Below, one piece after another: positions 6,443-11,975 of a stretch of DNA of 11,975 bases (position 1 is its first letter; each line of letters begins with the position of its first letter). Below the pieces are notes generated by a model. It ran no database searches. It saw only the letters and a program-made list of their open reading frames with translations, and was not told the DNA's origin. Location of the stretch: NCBI GenBank assembly GCA_964556705.1, contig CAZKXX010000105.1:1-11975 (forward strand), given 5' to 3'. Source of the DNA: CAZKXX01 sp964556705 (GTDB taxonomy: Bacteria; Acidobacteriota; Terriglobia; UBA7540). Both the position numbers and the translations under genes were made by a program.

Positions 6443-6925
6443 TTATTGAAGTTTCCGGCGGACTTTTTCCAGACCTTCACGCGCCAGCGTGTAATCCGGC
6501 GCAAGCTTCAGCGCCTCCTCAAAGTGCTGGCGCGCCTTGACGAACATTTCTTTGGCCAGATAAACGCGGCCTAGATTGTAGTGCGGGTAATGGTAGGACT
6601 CGTAGCGCTTCGAGTGCAGGGCGCGTTCCAGCCAGCGGATCGCTTCGTCGTACTCCCCCTTTTCGATCAGATAAGCGCCGATGTCGTTGTAAGGATTGCC
6701 GAACTCGGGGTCAATTTGAATGGCTTTCTTGCACTCGGCGATGGCTTCATCAATCCGGCCCTGAAAGCGATACGTCCAGCCGAGGAAGGTGTAGGCTTCC
6801 GCGGTGGGATGCAGGTCCAGGGAACGCTTGTACAGTTCCACCGCCATGTCGTAGTCGCCGCCCAACTGGTATTGATACGCTTCCTTCAGCAAGTCCCACG
6901 CAGCCTGCAATTCCTCGGCGCCCAT
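6443..6925 (-). CDS. Cytoplasmic tetratricopeptide repeat protein (four units)
   Basis: From ATG 6925 this is 160 residues with no signal peptide. It holds four consecutive TPR units: AWDLLKEAYQYQLGGDYDMAVELYKRSLDLHP, AYTFLGWTYRFQGRIDEAIAECKKAIQIDP, a third with IGAYLIEKGEYDEAIRWLERAL, and a fourth with NLGRVYLAKEMFVKARQHFEEALKLAP. It is nearly all TPR, so it is probably a protein-interaction adaptor; the partner is unknown. An upstream in-frame GTG at 6961 exists but overlaps a good -10 element (6952-6957), so it would not be inside the transcript. ATG 6925 has a GAGG upstream and is about 20 nt from the predicted transcription start. The Kbl-like gene lies 178 bp downstream on the same strand. 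Confidence 0.88.
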   Translation of the reverse strand: MGAEELQAAWDLLKEAYQYQLGGDYDMAVELYKRSLDLHPTAEAYTFLGWTYRFQGRIDEAIAECKKAIQIDPEFGNPYNDIGAYLIEKGEYDEAIRWLERALHSKRYESYHYPHYNLGRVYLAKEMFVKARQHFEEALKLAPDYTLAREGLEKVRRKLQ

Positions 6926-6951
6926 GGCGATCACCCTCGCATCGCTCCATT

Positions 6952-6980
6952 TTGCTAGCACACACCTTCAGGCTTGTCAA
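6952..6980 (-). promoter_or_regulatory. Sigma-70-type promoter for the TPR gene
   Basis: On the minus strand there is an exact -35 TTGACA (6980-6975), a 17-nt spacer, and a -10 TAGCAA (6957-6952) preceded by TGC (extended -10). The predicted start of transcription is near 6945, giving a leader of about 20 nt to ATG 6925. Confidence 0.5.
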
Positions 6981-7013
6981 TCGCCGCCCGAACAGCTTTT
7001 GCGCCCCAAACGG

Positions 7014-7025
7014 CCGGCGCGCCGG
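7014..7025. promoter_or_regulatory. 12-bp perfect palindrome upstream of the MFS gene
   Basis: CCGGCGCGCCGG is a perfect dyad, abutting a weak promoter-like TTGCGC-17 nt-TATTCT (7026-7054) that faces the MFS gene. It could be an operator, but GC-only palindromes of this length arise readily by chance in DNA of this composition. Confidence 0.2.
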
Positions 7026-7179
7026 TTGCGCACCGCGCTTCCGTGCTGTATTCTCCCCGCACCCAGTCCCCGCAGGGAGGCCACTCTCTTGGATGCCGGT
7101 GTTCCCCTTTTGGGCTTTCCCCGCCGCAACCGTCCGGCCCGGCGCGTCGCTCGCAGAGAGTCCTCGGAGCCTTAACCGC

Positions 7180-8496
7180 ATGTCTCAGCCCGTGGCGTTC
7201 GTTCCTCCTTCGGCGCCTGGACCGATCTCCTCCGACGGACTGCGGCCCAGCCGTGTACGCCATCAGGTTCTGGCCTGGATCTGTTCTCTCTCCCTCCTCA
7301 CCTATCTCGACCGCGTCTGCATCGCGGGCAGCGCGCCGTACATCACCGAGGATCTCAGCCTGACGCCGGTCCAGATGGGCTGGGCGTTCAGCGCTTTCGC
7401 CATGGCCTACGCGCTGTTCGAAATTCCCGGCGGGTGGATGGGAGACCGGATTGGCCCGCGGCTCATCATCACGCGGATCGTCGTGTGGTGGTCGGTGTTC
7501 ACCATCTGGACGGGCCTGGTGAACCGTCTCTGGACGCTGATTACCGTGCGGTTTCTTTTCGGCGCAGGCGAAGCGGGCGCCTATCCCAACGCCGCGAAAG
7601 TGTTCTCGCGCTGGATGCCCGACGTCGAGCGCGGCTTCGCCACGGGCCTCATGTGGATGTGCGGGCGCTGGGGCGGAGCGTTCGCGCCCGGGCTGGTCGT
7701 GCTGATGATCGGGTTTGTGGGATGGCGCGCCACTTTCTGGGTCTTTGGCGCAATAGGGATCGTCTGGGCCGTCTTCTTCTTCCGGTGGTTTCGTAACAAT
7801 CCCGAGGAAAATACCAGCGTCAATCGCGCCGAGCTCGAACTCATTCGCCGAGGACAGGACCCCGCGCCCGCCGGCCACTTGCGCGTTCCCTGGAGCCGGC
7901 TCGTCCGCAGCGGCAACCTGTGGGCCATCTGCTGGATGTATTTCTGCATGGCCTACGGCTGGTATTTCTACATCACCTGGCTGCCGACTTACTTGAGATC
8001 GCGCGGCATTTCGATGGCCTTTGGCGGACTGCCACTGTTGTTCGGAGGCGTGGGCTGCTTCCTCGGCGGGATGCTGACGGATTTCGTGGTGCGGCGAACG
8101 GGAAACCTGAAGCGCCGGCGCGTCATCGGCTTTGGCGGCTTCTTCCTGGGCTCGCTCGCCATGCTGGCGAGCACTCAGATCGCGGATCCGCTCGCGGCCG
8201 TCCTGACGATTTCGCTCGCCTCGTTCTTCGGCGACCTGACGATGGGCTCGTGCTGGGCCGTCTGCCTGGACGTCGGCCACGAACTGGCAGGCACGGTCTC
8301 GGGCGCGATGAACATGTGGGGGAACTTCGCCGGGTTCCTTTTTCCCGTGGTCACGGGCTTTCTGGTTCAGCAGTTCGGTCGCTGGGACCTTCCCATCATG
8401 GTCTCGAGCGCGGTGTTCTTCGCCGGCGCGCTGCTCTGGTTGCGAATCGATCCGACGGAGTCCGTCCTGAAGGAGAAAGAGGCGCGCGCGGCCTAG
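7180..8496 (+). CDS. MFS transporter, anion:cation symporter (ACS) family
   Basis: This is a 438-residue inner-membrane carrier with about 12 hydrophobic segments in two six-helix halves. The central loop (about 202-245) contains FRNNPEENTSVNRAELELIRR. ACS-type signatures are LTYLDRVCIAGSAPYI (40-55), QMGWAFSAFAMAYALFEIPGGWMGDRIGPR (66-94, MFS motif A after helix 2), RFLFGAGEAGAYPNAAK (124-140) and WLPTYLRSRG (267-276). Family members import hexuronates, galactonate, glucarate and related organic anions with protons; the exact substrate cannot be read here. ATG 7180 is chosen because the family-like sequence begins just after it and GGAG lies 10 nt upstream. The frame is open to 6952, but that part is arginine/proline-rich and overlaps the opposite promoter. 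The gene is convergent with the epimerase-like gene (15 bp gap). Confidence 0.92.
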   Translation: MSQPVAFVPPSAPGPISSDGLRPSRVRHQVLAWICSLSLLTYLDRVCIAGSAPYITEDLSLTPVQMGWAFSAFAMAYALFEIPGGWMGDRIGPRLIITRIVVWWSVFTIWTGLVNRLWTLITVRFLFGAGEAGAYPNAAKVFSRWMPDVERGFATGLMWMCGRWGGAFAPGLVVLMIGFVGWRATFWVFGAIGIVWAVFFFRWFRNNPEENTSVNRAELELIRRGQDPAPAGHLRVPWSRLVRSGNLWAICWMYFCMAYGWYFYITWLPTYLRSRGISMAFGGLPLLFGGVGCFLGGMLTDFVVRRTGNLKRRRVIGFGGFFLGSLAMLASTQIADPLAAVLTISLASFFGDLTMGSCWAVCLDVGHELAGTVSGAMNMWGNFAGFLFPVVTGFLVQQFGRWDLPIMVSSAVFFAGALLWLRIDPTESVLKEKEARAA

Positions 8497-8511
8497 CGTG
8501 CGGAGGGAGAC

Positions 8512-9783
8512 TCACGGCCGCTCCCGCAGGCGGCGGTAGATTTCGAGGCAGGCGCGGCCGGCGTGGTACGGCGCTTTCCAATCACTCGCTTTCGGCCCGG
8601 CGAGCGTTCCGTCCGGCCGGATGATGTGGTGCCACTCGCCGTACTCGCGGTCCACAAAGTTTTCGAGCGTGTAGCGAGCCTGCTTTTCAAACGCCTCGCG
8701 GTATTCGCTATTTCCGCTGAGTTCGGCGGCGTTCAGAAATCCCACCAGGGCTTCGGCCTGCACCCACCAGGACATCTGCCGGTCGCGCGGCGCGCCACGC
8801 GCCGGACCTTCATAAAAAACGCCGCCTCGGTCGCGGTCGAACCCGTGCCGCAGCGTGTGCTCGGCGAGCGCCAGCGCGGCTCGGCGGACATTAGACGGAA
8901 TCCCGCCGCCCAGCGCCTCGGCGGCTTCCGTCATCAGCCAGCTCAGCTCGATGTCGTGGCCGTAGGAGCTGGTCGCGTCGTCGGTGGGCTGCCACATGTC
9001 CGTGAAGAAGAGCCGCGCGAACCCGCGGTCGGAATCCACAATGCGGTCCGCAAACAGGCGGAGAAGTTCTTCGAGGCGCGCGCGGACCGTGGCATCGCCC
9101 GTCGCCGCATAAAGCGTCGTGAAGGCCTCAAGCAGGTGGATGTGCGTGTTCTGAGTCCGCTGGCCCGCGGGGCCGAGCATCGCGTCGTCGCGAATGGGTT
9201 TCCATTCGCGAGTGAAGGACTCGCGGTAGCCGCCGTTTTCCGCGTCGTGTCCCTTCGCGTCAATCAGCCGAAAGAGCGCCAGCGCTTCCTCGCGGGCCGC
9301 GCCGTCGTTGAAGGCGCGCGCATATTCGGCCAGCGCGTAAATCGCGAAGCTCTGCCCGTAAAGGTGCTTTTTCGGTTCCAGCACCTTCCCTTCCCGGCTG
9401 ACCCGCCAGTAGAAGCCGCCGTCTTCGGTGTCGAACATCTTCGCGCGCAGAAATTTGAGAGTGTGCTCGGCAGCCTCCTGGTATTTCGGCTCGGGAAACT
9501 CGCGGTAGGCCGCGGCAAAGGTCCACACGACGCGCGTCTGCTGCACGAGCGATTTCGTGCCGGGCTCGATGGCACGGCCTTCGCGGTCGAGCCAGCCGAT
9601 GGTCCCGCCGTGCTCGCGGTCCGTTGCCTTTTCGATCCAGAATTTCAGGATGTTTTCCTCGAGCACCCAGCGGAATTCCTTGCTCCAGTCCCGCGAAAAT
9701 TGTTGTTTCTCAGCGGCGGGCGCGCCAGCCGCAGAAAACGAGAGCAGAACGGCACAGGCGGCAAGCTGACTGTTCCGGAGCAT
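8512..9783 (-). CDS. Secreted AGE-family sugar 2-epimerase (N-acylglucosamine / cellobiose 2-epimerase type)
   Basis: This is a 423-residue (alpha/alpha)6-barrel protein of the AGE family, which epimerises a sugar at C2. Conserved blocks are WFAAAYREFPEPKYQEAA-like WTFAAAYREF (87-96), DTEDGGFYWRVSREG (118-132), KHLYGQSFAIYALAEY (139-154), QNTHIHLLEAFTTLY (211-225; His214, His216), SYGHDIELSWLMTEA (273-287; His276), WWVQAEALVGF (339-349) and KASDWKAPYHAGRACLE (398-414; His407). The histidine set and the NTHIHLLEA/GHDIELSWL wording favour cellobiose 2-epimerase-like members. Unlike typical cytoplasmic members it begins with a Sec signal peptide (MLRNSQLAACAVLLSFSAAGAPAA, cut near residue 24), so it should act in the periplasm. 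A GGAGG lies 5 nt before ATG 9783. It follows the cyclase gene by 29 bp, so an operon is likely. Confidence 0.9.
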   Translation of the reverse strand: MLRNSQLAACAVLLSFSAAGAPAAEKQQFSRDWSKEFRWVLEENILKFWIEKATDREHGGTIGWLDREGRAIEPGTKSLVQQTRVVWTFAAAYREFPEPKYQEAAEHTLKFLRAKMFDTEDGGFYWRVSREGKVLEPKKHLYGQSFAIYALAEYARAFNDGAAREEALALFRLIDAKGHDAENGGYRESFTREWKPIRDDAMLGPAGQRTQNTHIHLLEAFTTLYAATGDATVRARLEELLRLFADRIVDSDRGFARLFFTDMWQPTDDATSSYGHDIELSWLMTEAAEALGGGIPSNVRRAALALAEHTLRHGFDRDRGGVFYEGPARGAPRDRQMSWWVQAEALVGFLNAAELSGNSEYREAFEKQARYTLENFVDREYGEWHHIIRPDGTLAGPKASDWKAPYHAGRACLEIYRRLRERP

Positions 9784-9812
9784 GAGCGCCTCCGCGAGGA
9801 CTTCGGGGACCG

Positions 9813-10529
9813 TTACACGAGCGCCACGGGGCGTACAGGCGAGCCCGAGCCGCCCTTGATCTTGAGCGGCAGGGCGAGGAAAACGAAAAAGTCCGGCAGT
9901 TCGCCGAGGTTGGCCAGGTTTTCAAAGATGAGGACCTGTTTTTCGAGCACCACAGGGTGAATGGGTTTTCCGGCGAGCGCGGCGGGCGGGTCGGGCGAGA
10001 GTGTGTCCACACCGATGGCCGCCACGGATTTTTCAATCAGGTATTCGGCCGCGTCCATCCCCACGCCCGGCCAGTCGGCGGCGTATTTCCTGTCGTTGGG
10101 GCGCGGCGCCCAGTGCGCCGCCCAGCCGAAGTCGAACAGAACGATATCGCCCGCGGCGAGCGCGCCGTGTTTTGCTTCCCACTCGCGAAGCGTCGCCGCC
10201 GTCGCGTAATCGCCCTCCTTCAGGCCGCGGCAGTTGACGCAAGCGCCCCGCCCCACGAGCCGTTCGAGCGGAACGTTCTCAATCGTCACGTGCGCGTGCG
10301 GCTTCGCGTCACTGATGAAGTGCGCGGGCGCGTCCACGTGCGTCCCGTTGTGCTCGTTCATGACGAGCTGGTAGGTCAGGGACCGTCCGCCGTGCCAATA
10401 CGACCCCCACAGGCAGTGATAGAACTTCGAATGAGTCGGGTAATTCGGGATGTGCTCTTCGAGCGTCTGGCTGAGGTCCACCAGGCGCGCGCCGCGCAAC
10501 GCGGCGAGCAGAGTTTGAGTGTCCGGCAT
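9813..10529 (-). CDS. Cyclase family protein (kynurenine formamidase-like metal hydrolase)
   Basis: From ATG 10529 this is 238 residues. The family metal-binding motif HNGTHVDAPAHF gives His60, His64, Asp66 and His70. C-terminal partners are likely His191 (GKPIHPVVLEKQVL) and Glu206 (IFENL). Other family blocks are LVDLSQTLEEHIPNYP at the start, GDIVLFDFGWAAHW and YLIEKSVAAIGVDTLSPDPP. Members hydrolyse amide, lactone or cyclic bonds; no tryptophan-pathway genes are near. With sugar-enzyme neighbours a lactone or sugar-acid derivative is a fair guess, not shown. ATG 10529 has GGAGA 5 nt upstream and gives the family-length protein. The frame is also open for 36 more codons to an ATG at 10637 inside a repeat, which would add a hydrophobic leader (LHPSPFILYTSLALAL). 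The short start is preferred. Confidence 0.87.
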   Translation of the reverse strand: MPDTQTLLAALRGARLVDLSQTLEEHIPNYPTHSKFYHCLWGSYWHGGRSLTYQLVMNEHNGTHVDAPAHFISDAKPHAHVTIENVPLERLVGRGACVNCRGLKEGDYATAATLREWEAKHGALAAGDIVLFDFGWAAHWAPRPNDRKYAADWPGVGMDAAEYLIEKSVAAIGVDTLSPDPPAALAGKPIHPVVLEKQVLIFENLANLGELPDFFVFLALPLKIKGGSGSPVRPVALV

Positions 10530-10556
10530 GTTCGTCTCCAGGGCGAGGGCGAGGGA

Positions 10557-10562
10557 AGTATA
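10557..10562 (-). promoter_or_regulatory. Candidate -10 element for the cyclase-epimerase operon
   Basis: TATACT on the minus strand (5 of 6 to consensus) is made by the edge of repeat arm R2a. A weak TTCATC lies 17 nt upstream. Transcription would begin near 10550, giving a leader of about 20 nt with GGAGA before ATG 10529, which supports the short start of the cyclase. Confidence 0.35.
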
Positions 10563-10586
10563 AAGGATGAAGGGTGAAGGATGAAG
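10559..10586 (+). repeat. Inverted repeat arm R2a (AAGGATGAAGGGTGAAGGATGAAG)
   Basis: This is a second copy of the same purine-rich repeat family as 1091-1122, in the divergent region upstream of the cyclase gene. It pairs inversely with 10624-10651 through the GTGAAGGATGAAG core (13 bp), with about 37 nt between arms. Its minus strand holds the candidate -10 TATACT of the cyclase promoter. Confidence 0.75.
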
Positions 10587-10623
10587 CCCGAACGCCGCGA
10601 CACTTTCGGAGCTGACATCAACC

Positions 10624-10651
10624 CTTTCATACTTCATCCTTCACACTTCAG
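10624..10651 (-). repeat. Inverted repeat arm R2b, sharing a 19-bp identity with R1b
   Basis: Bases 10625-10643 are identical to 1156-1174. On the minus strand it carries the same AAGGA, 6-nt spacer and ATG AAA as R1b; the ATG (10637) is in frame with the cyclase gene 36 codons downstream. On the plus strand its TTCACA (10640-10645) is a candidate -35 for the oxidoreductase gene. Confidence 0.75.
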
Positions 10652-10668
10652 ATTTTCTTCCTTAAACT
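10640..10668 (+). promoter_or_regulatory. Candidate sigma-70-type promoter for the oxidoreductase gene
   Basis: There is a -35 TTCACA (10640-10645, 5 of 6), a 17-nt spacer and a -10 TAAACT (10663-10668, 4 of 6) in the most AT-rich part of the divergent region. It predicts a start near 10675 and a leader of about 29 nt ending in AGGAGG. The -35 lies in repeat arm R2b. Confidence 0.4.
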
Positions 10669-10703
10669 AGGGCGGCTGCATCGTCCACGACGAGGAGGAA
10701 TTC

Positions 10704-11825
10704 ATGAGGCGCACATCGCGAAGAGATTTTCTGAGAGACGTCGGTCTGGGAGGCGCGGCGCTGACGCTGGCGCCGCACGTTGCCCGTGCCGCGCCCGGCC
10801 CGCAGCCGGAAAGCGGCGCCCAGCCGCTCGGCTACGCGGTGATCGGACTCGGGACGCTGGCGGTGAACGAAGTCCTGCCCGCGCTGCTCAAGACCAAACA
10901 CTCGCGCCTCACGGCGCTCATCACCAACGACCTGCCGAAGGCGAAAGAACTCGCGCGCCAGTACCACCTGCCCGAGAAGAGCGTCTATTACTATACCGAC
11001 TACGACAAGATCGCAGGCAACCCGGAGATCGACGTCGTGTACATCGCGCTGCCCAACAACCTGCACGCCGAGTACACCGTTCGCGCCGCGCGCGCCGGCA
11101 AGCACGTCCTGTGCGAAAAGCCCATGGCGACGACGGTGAAGGACTCGGAAGAAATGCTCGCCGCCTGCCGCCAGGCCGGCCGACGGCTGATGATCGCCTA
11201 CCGCCTCCAGTTCGAGCCTTACACGCTCGCGACGATGAAGATGCTGCGCGCGAATGAACTCGGCCGCGTCAAGATGATCGACGCGCAGTTCTCGTTCGTC
11301 ATCGGCGACCCCAACCAGTGGCGGCTGAAGAAAGTGGACGCGGGCGGCGGCTCGATGATGGATATCGGCATCTACTGCCTCCAGGCCGCGCGCCTCATGA
11401 CCGGCGAAGAGCCGGTGAGCGTGCACGCCGAGATGTGGTCCGCGGACCCGGTCAAGTTCCGCGAGGTCGAGGAGAACATCTCCTTCACGCTCAAGTTTCC
11501 GAGCGGCGTGGTGGCGCAGTGCTACTCGAGCTACGGCGCCGACCTCAGCAACCGCTTCCGCGTCGCCTGCGAGGGCGGATGGGTGGAGATGGAGCCCGCC
11601 TATGTTTATCGCAGCCTCGTGCAGCGCGTCTCTCGCGGCGGAAGGCTGACCGTGACACAGCCTTCCACCTGGGACCACTTCGCGCTCGAAATGGACGCGT
11701 TCTCGCAGGCCATCCGCGAGGGCCGCGACGTCTCCGCCAGCGGCGAAGACGGCCTGCGCGATATGAAGATCATCACGGCGTGCTACGAGTCGGCGGAAAC
11801 GGGGCGAGCCGTGATTTGTGGATGA
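10704..11825 (+). CDS. Tat-exported Gfo/Idh/MocA oxidoreductase, glucose-fructose oxidoreductase-like
   Basis: This is a 373-residue protein. A Tat signal (MRRTSRRDFLRDVGLGGAALTLAPHVARA; SRRDFL motif) ends near residue 29. The Rossmann domain starts with YAVIGLGTLAVNEVLPAL (44-61), followed by the VVYIALPNNLHAEY segment and the catalytic EKP (138-140, Lys139). The C-terminal domain has AGGGSMMDIGIYCLQAARLMTGEEP, with Asp220 and with Tyr224 where dehydrogenase relatives often have His. Tyr at this place, together with Tat export, matches Zymomonas-type glucose-fructose oxidoreductase, which keeps NADP bound and transfers hydride between sugars in the periplasm. The actual substrates are unknown. 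The start is firm: a consensus AGGAGG lies 5 nt before ATG 10704. The gene is divergent from the cyclase-epimerase pair across a 174-bp region with inverted repeats. Confidence 0.92.
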   Translation: MRRTSRRDFLRDVGLGGAALTLAPHVARAAPGPQPESGAQPLGYAVIGLGTLAVNEVLPALLKTKHSRLTALITNDLPKAKELARQYHLPEKSVYYYTDYDKIAGNPEIDVVYIALPNNLHAEYTVRAARAGKHVLCEKPMATTVKDSEEMLAACRQAGRRLMIAYRLQFEPYTLATMKMLRANELGRVKMIDAQFSFVIGDPNQWRLKKVDAGGGSMMDIGIYCLQAARLMTGEEPVSVHAEMWSADPVKFREVEENISFTLKFPSGVVAQCYSSYGADLSNRFRVACEGGWVEMEPAYVYRSLVQRVSRGGRLTVTQPSTWDHFALEMDAFSQAIREGRDVSASGEDGLRDMKIITACYESAETGRAVICG

Positions 11826-11859
11826 GTGAACTGCGCGGTCTCGGAATCAAAGTTCGCGC

Positions 11860-11975
11860 TCATCCGCGGCTGAGAAAGTCCAGCGCCTCAGCCAGCTCTT
11901 TTGCCTTACCATGCTCTGAGGCTCGATTCGCCCAGTGCCGGCGTTCGTCGTCTCCCTGGAGTCCGTAAAGTTTGG
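11860..11975 (-). CDS. C-terminal end of an unidentified protein (5' part beyond window)
   Basis: An open minus-strand frame enters from the right edge and ends at TGA 11862-11860, giving 37 residues, KLYGLQGDDERRHWANRASEHG then KAKELAEALDFLSRG. The composition is charged and helix-forming (Ala/Glu/Leu-rich) with no repeats or cysteines. It is convergent with the oxidoreductase gene, with 34 bp between stops. The fragment is too short to name a family; the amphipathic helix could be the end of a TPR or other helical protein. Confidence 0.5.
   Translation of the reverse strand, partial: KLYGLQGDDERRHWANRASEHGKAKELAEALDFLSRG

Noticed and set aside
6955..8280. A 441-codon minus-strand open frame opposite the transporter gene
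   Set aside because: Its translation is Arg/Ala/Glu/His-rich without any domain, and the plus strand gives a clear 12-helix transporter. It is an antisense frame kept open by high GC.
8563..9960. A 465-codon plus-strand open frame opposite the epimerase and the end of the cyclase
   Set aside because: It spans two real minus-strand genes and their intergenic gap and shows no domain.
10559..10651. The repeat pair as a CRISPR array or an insertion-sequence end
   Set aside because: There are only two inverted arms with no regular spacers, no transposase and no target-site duplication visible.
10662..11678. A 338-codon minus-strand open frame opposite the oxidoreductase
   Set aside because: It is composed of Val/Asp/Arg/His-rich antisense sequence; the plus strand has a Tat signal, consensus ribosome-binding site and full Gfo/Idh/MocA domains.

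Overview
The window is GC-rich bacterial chromosomal DNA, densely coded. It has no phage, plasmid, insertion-sequence, CRISPR or RNA-gene signal that I can see. The gene mix fits Acidobacteriota best: an ASPIC/UnbV FG-GAP protein paired with a TPR protein, an exported DUF4097-type protein, a Tat-exported glucose-fructose-oxidoreductase-like enzyme, and short TTCATCCTTCA-type and CTCTGTGTCTCTG-type intergenic repeats. Planctomycetota or Verrucomicrobiota remain possible. This assignment is inference, as no marker gene is present.

Left part (1-3882, all minus strand): a compact run, probably one operon, read from right to left. An exported eight-unit TPR protein (start about 3882) overlaps by 4 bp an exported FG-GAP/ASPIC-UnbV protein. 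After 10 bp comes an exported DUF4097-like beta-rich protein, and after 34 bp a SAM-dependent methyltransferase cut off by the window edge. Head to head with the TPR gene, with 6 bp between the predicted starts, lies a plus-strand DUF488 (YeaO-like) gene with worn-looking motifs.

Middle (4302-6961, minus strand): a four-unit TPR protein with its own good promoter, then an alpha-oxoamine synthase most like 2-amino-3-ketobutyrate CoA ligase (Kbl), then a class I glutamine amidotransferase-like protein.

Right part (7180-11825): an ACS-family MFS transporter (plus), a convergent pair made of a cyclase/kynurenine-formamidase-family hydrolase and a secreted AGE-family (cellobiose/N-acylglucosamine 2-epimerase type) protein (minus, likely operon), and a divergently transcribed Tat-exported GFOR-like Gfo/Idh/MocA oxidoreductase (plus). 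Together they look like a small sugar or sugar-acid module with periplasmic chemistry and an organic-anion importer. The C-terminal end of one more minus-strand gene enters at the right edge.

The most unusual signal is not a gene. Two families of short inverted repeat pairs sit exactly over gene starts. In two genes (DUF4097 and ASPIC/UnbV) the repeat arms encode most of the signal peptide. A 19-bp repeat shared exactly by the DUF4097 start and the cyclase/oxidoreductase divergent region carries a Shine-Dalgarno-like AAGGA, a 6-nt spacer and an ATG. In the second place, candidate -10 and -35 elements for the two divergent genes fall inside the repeat arms.
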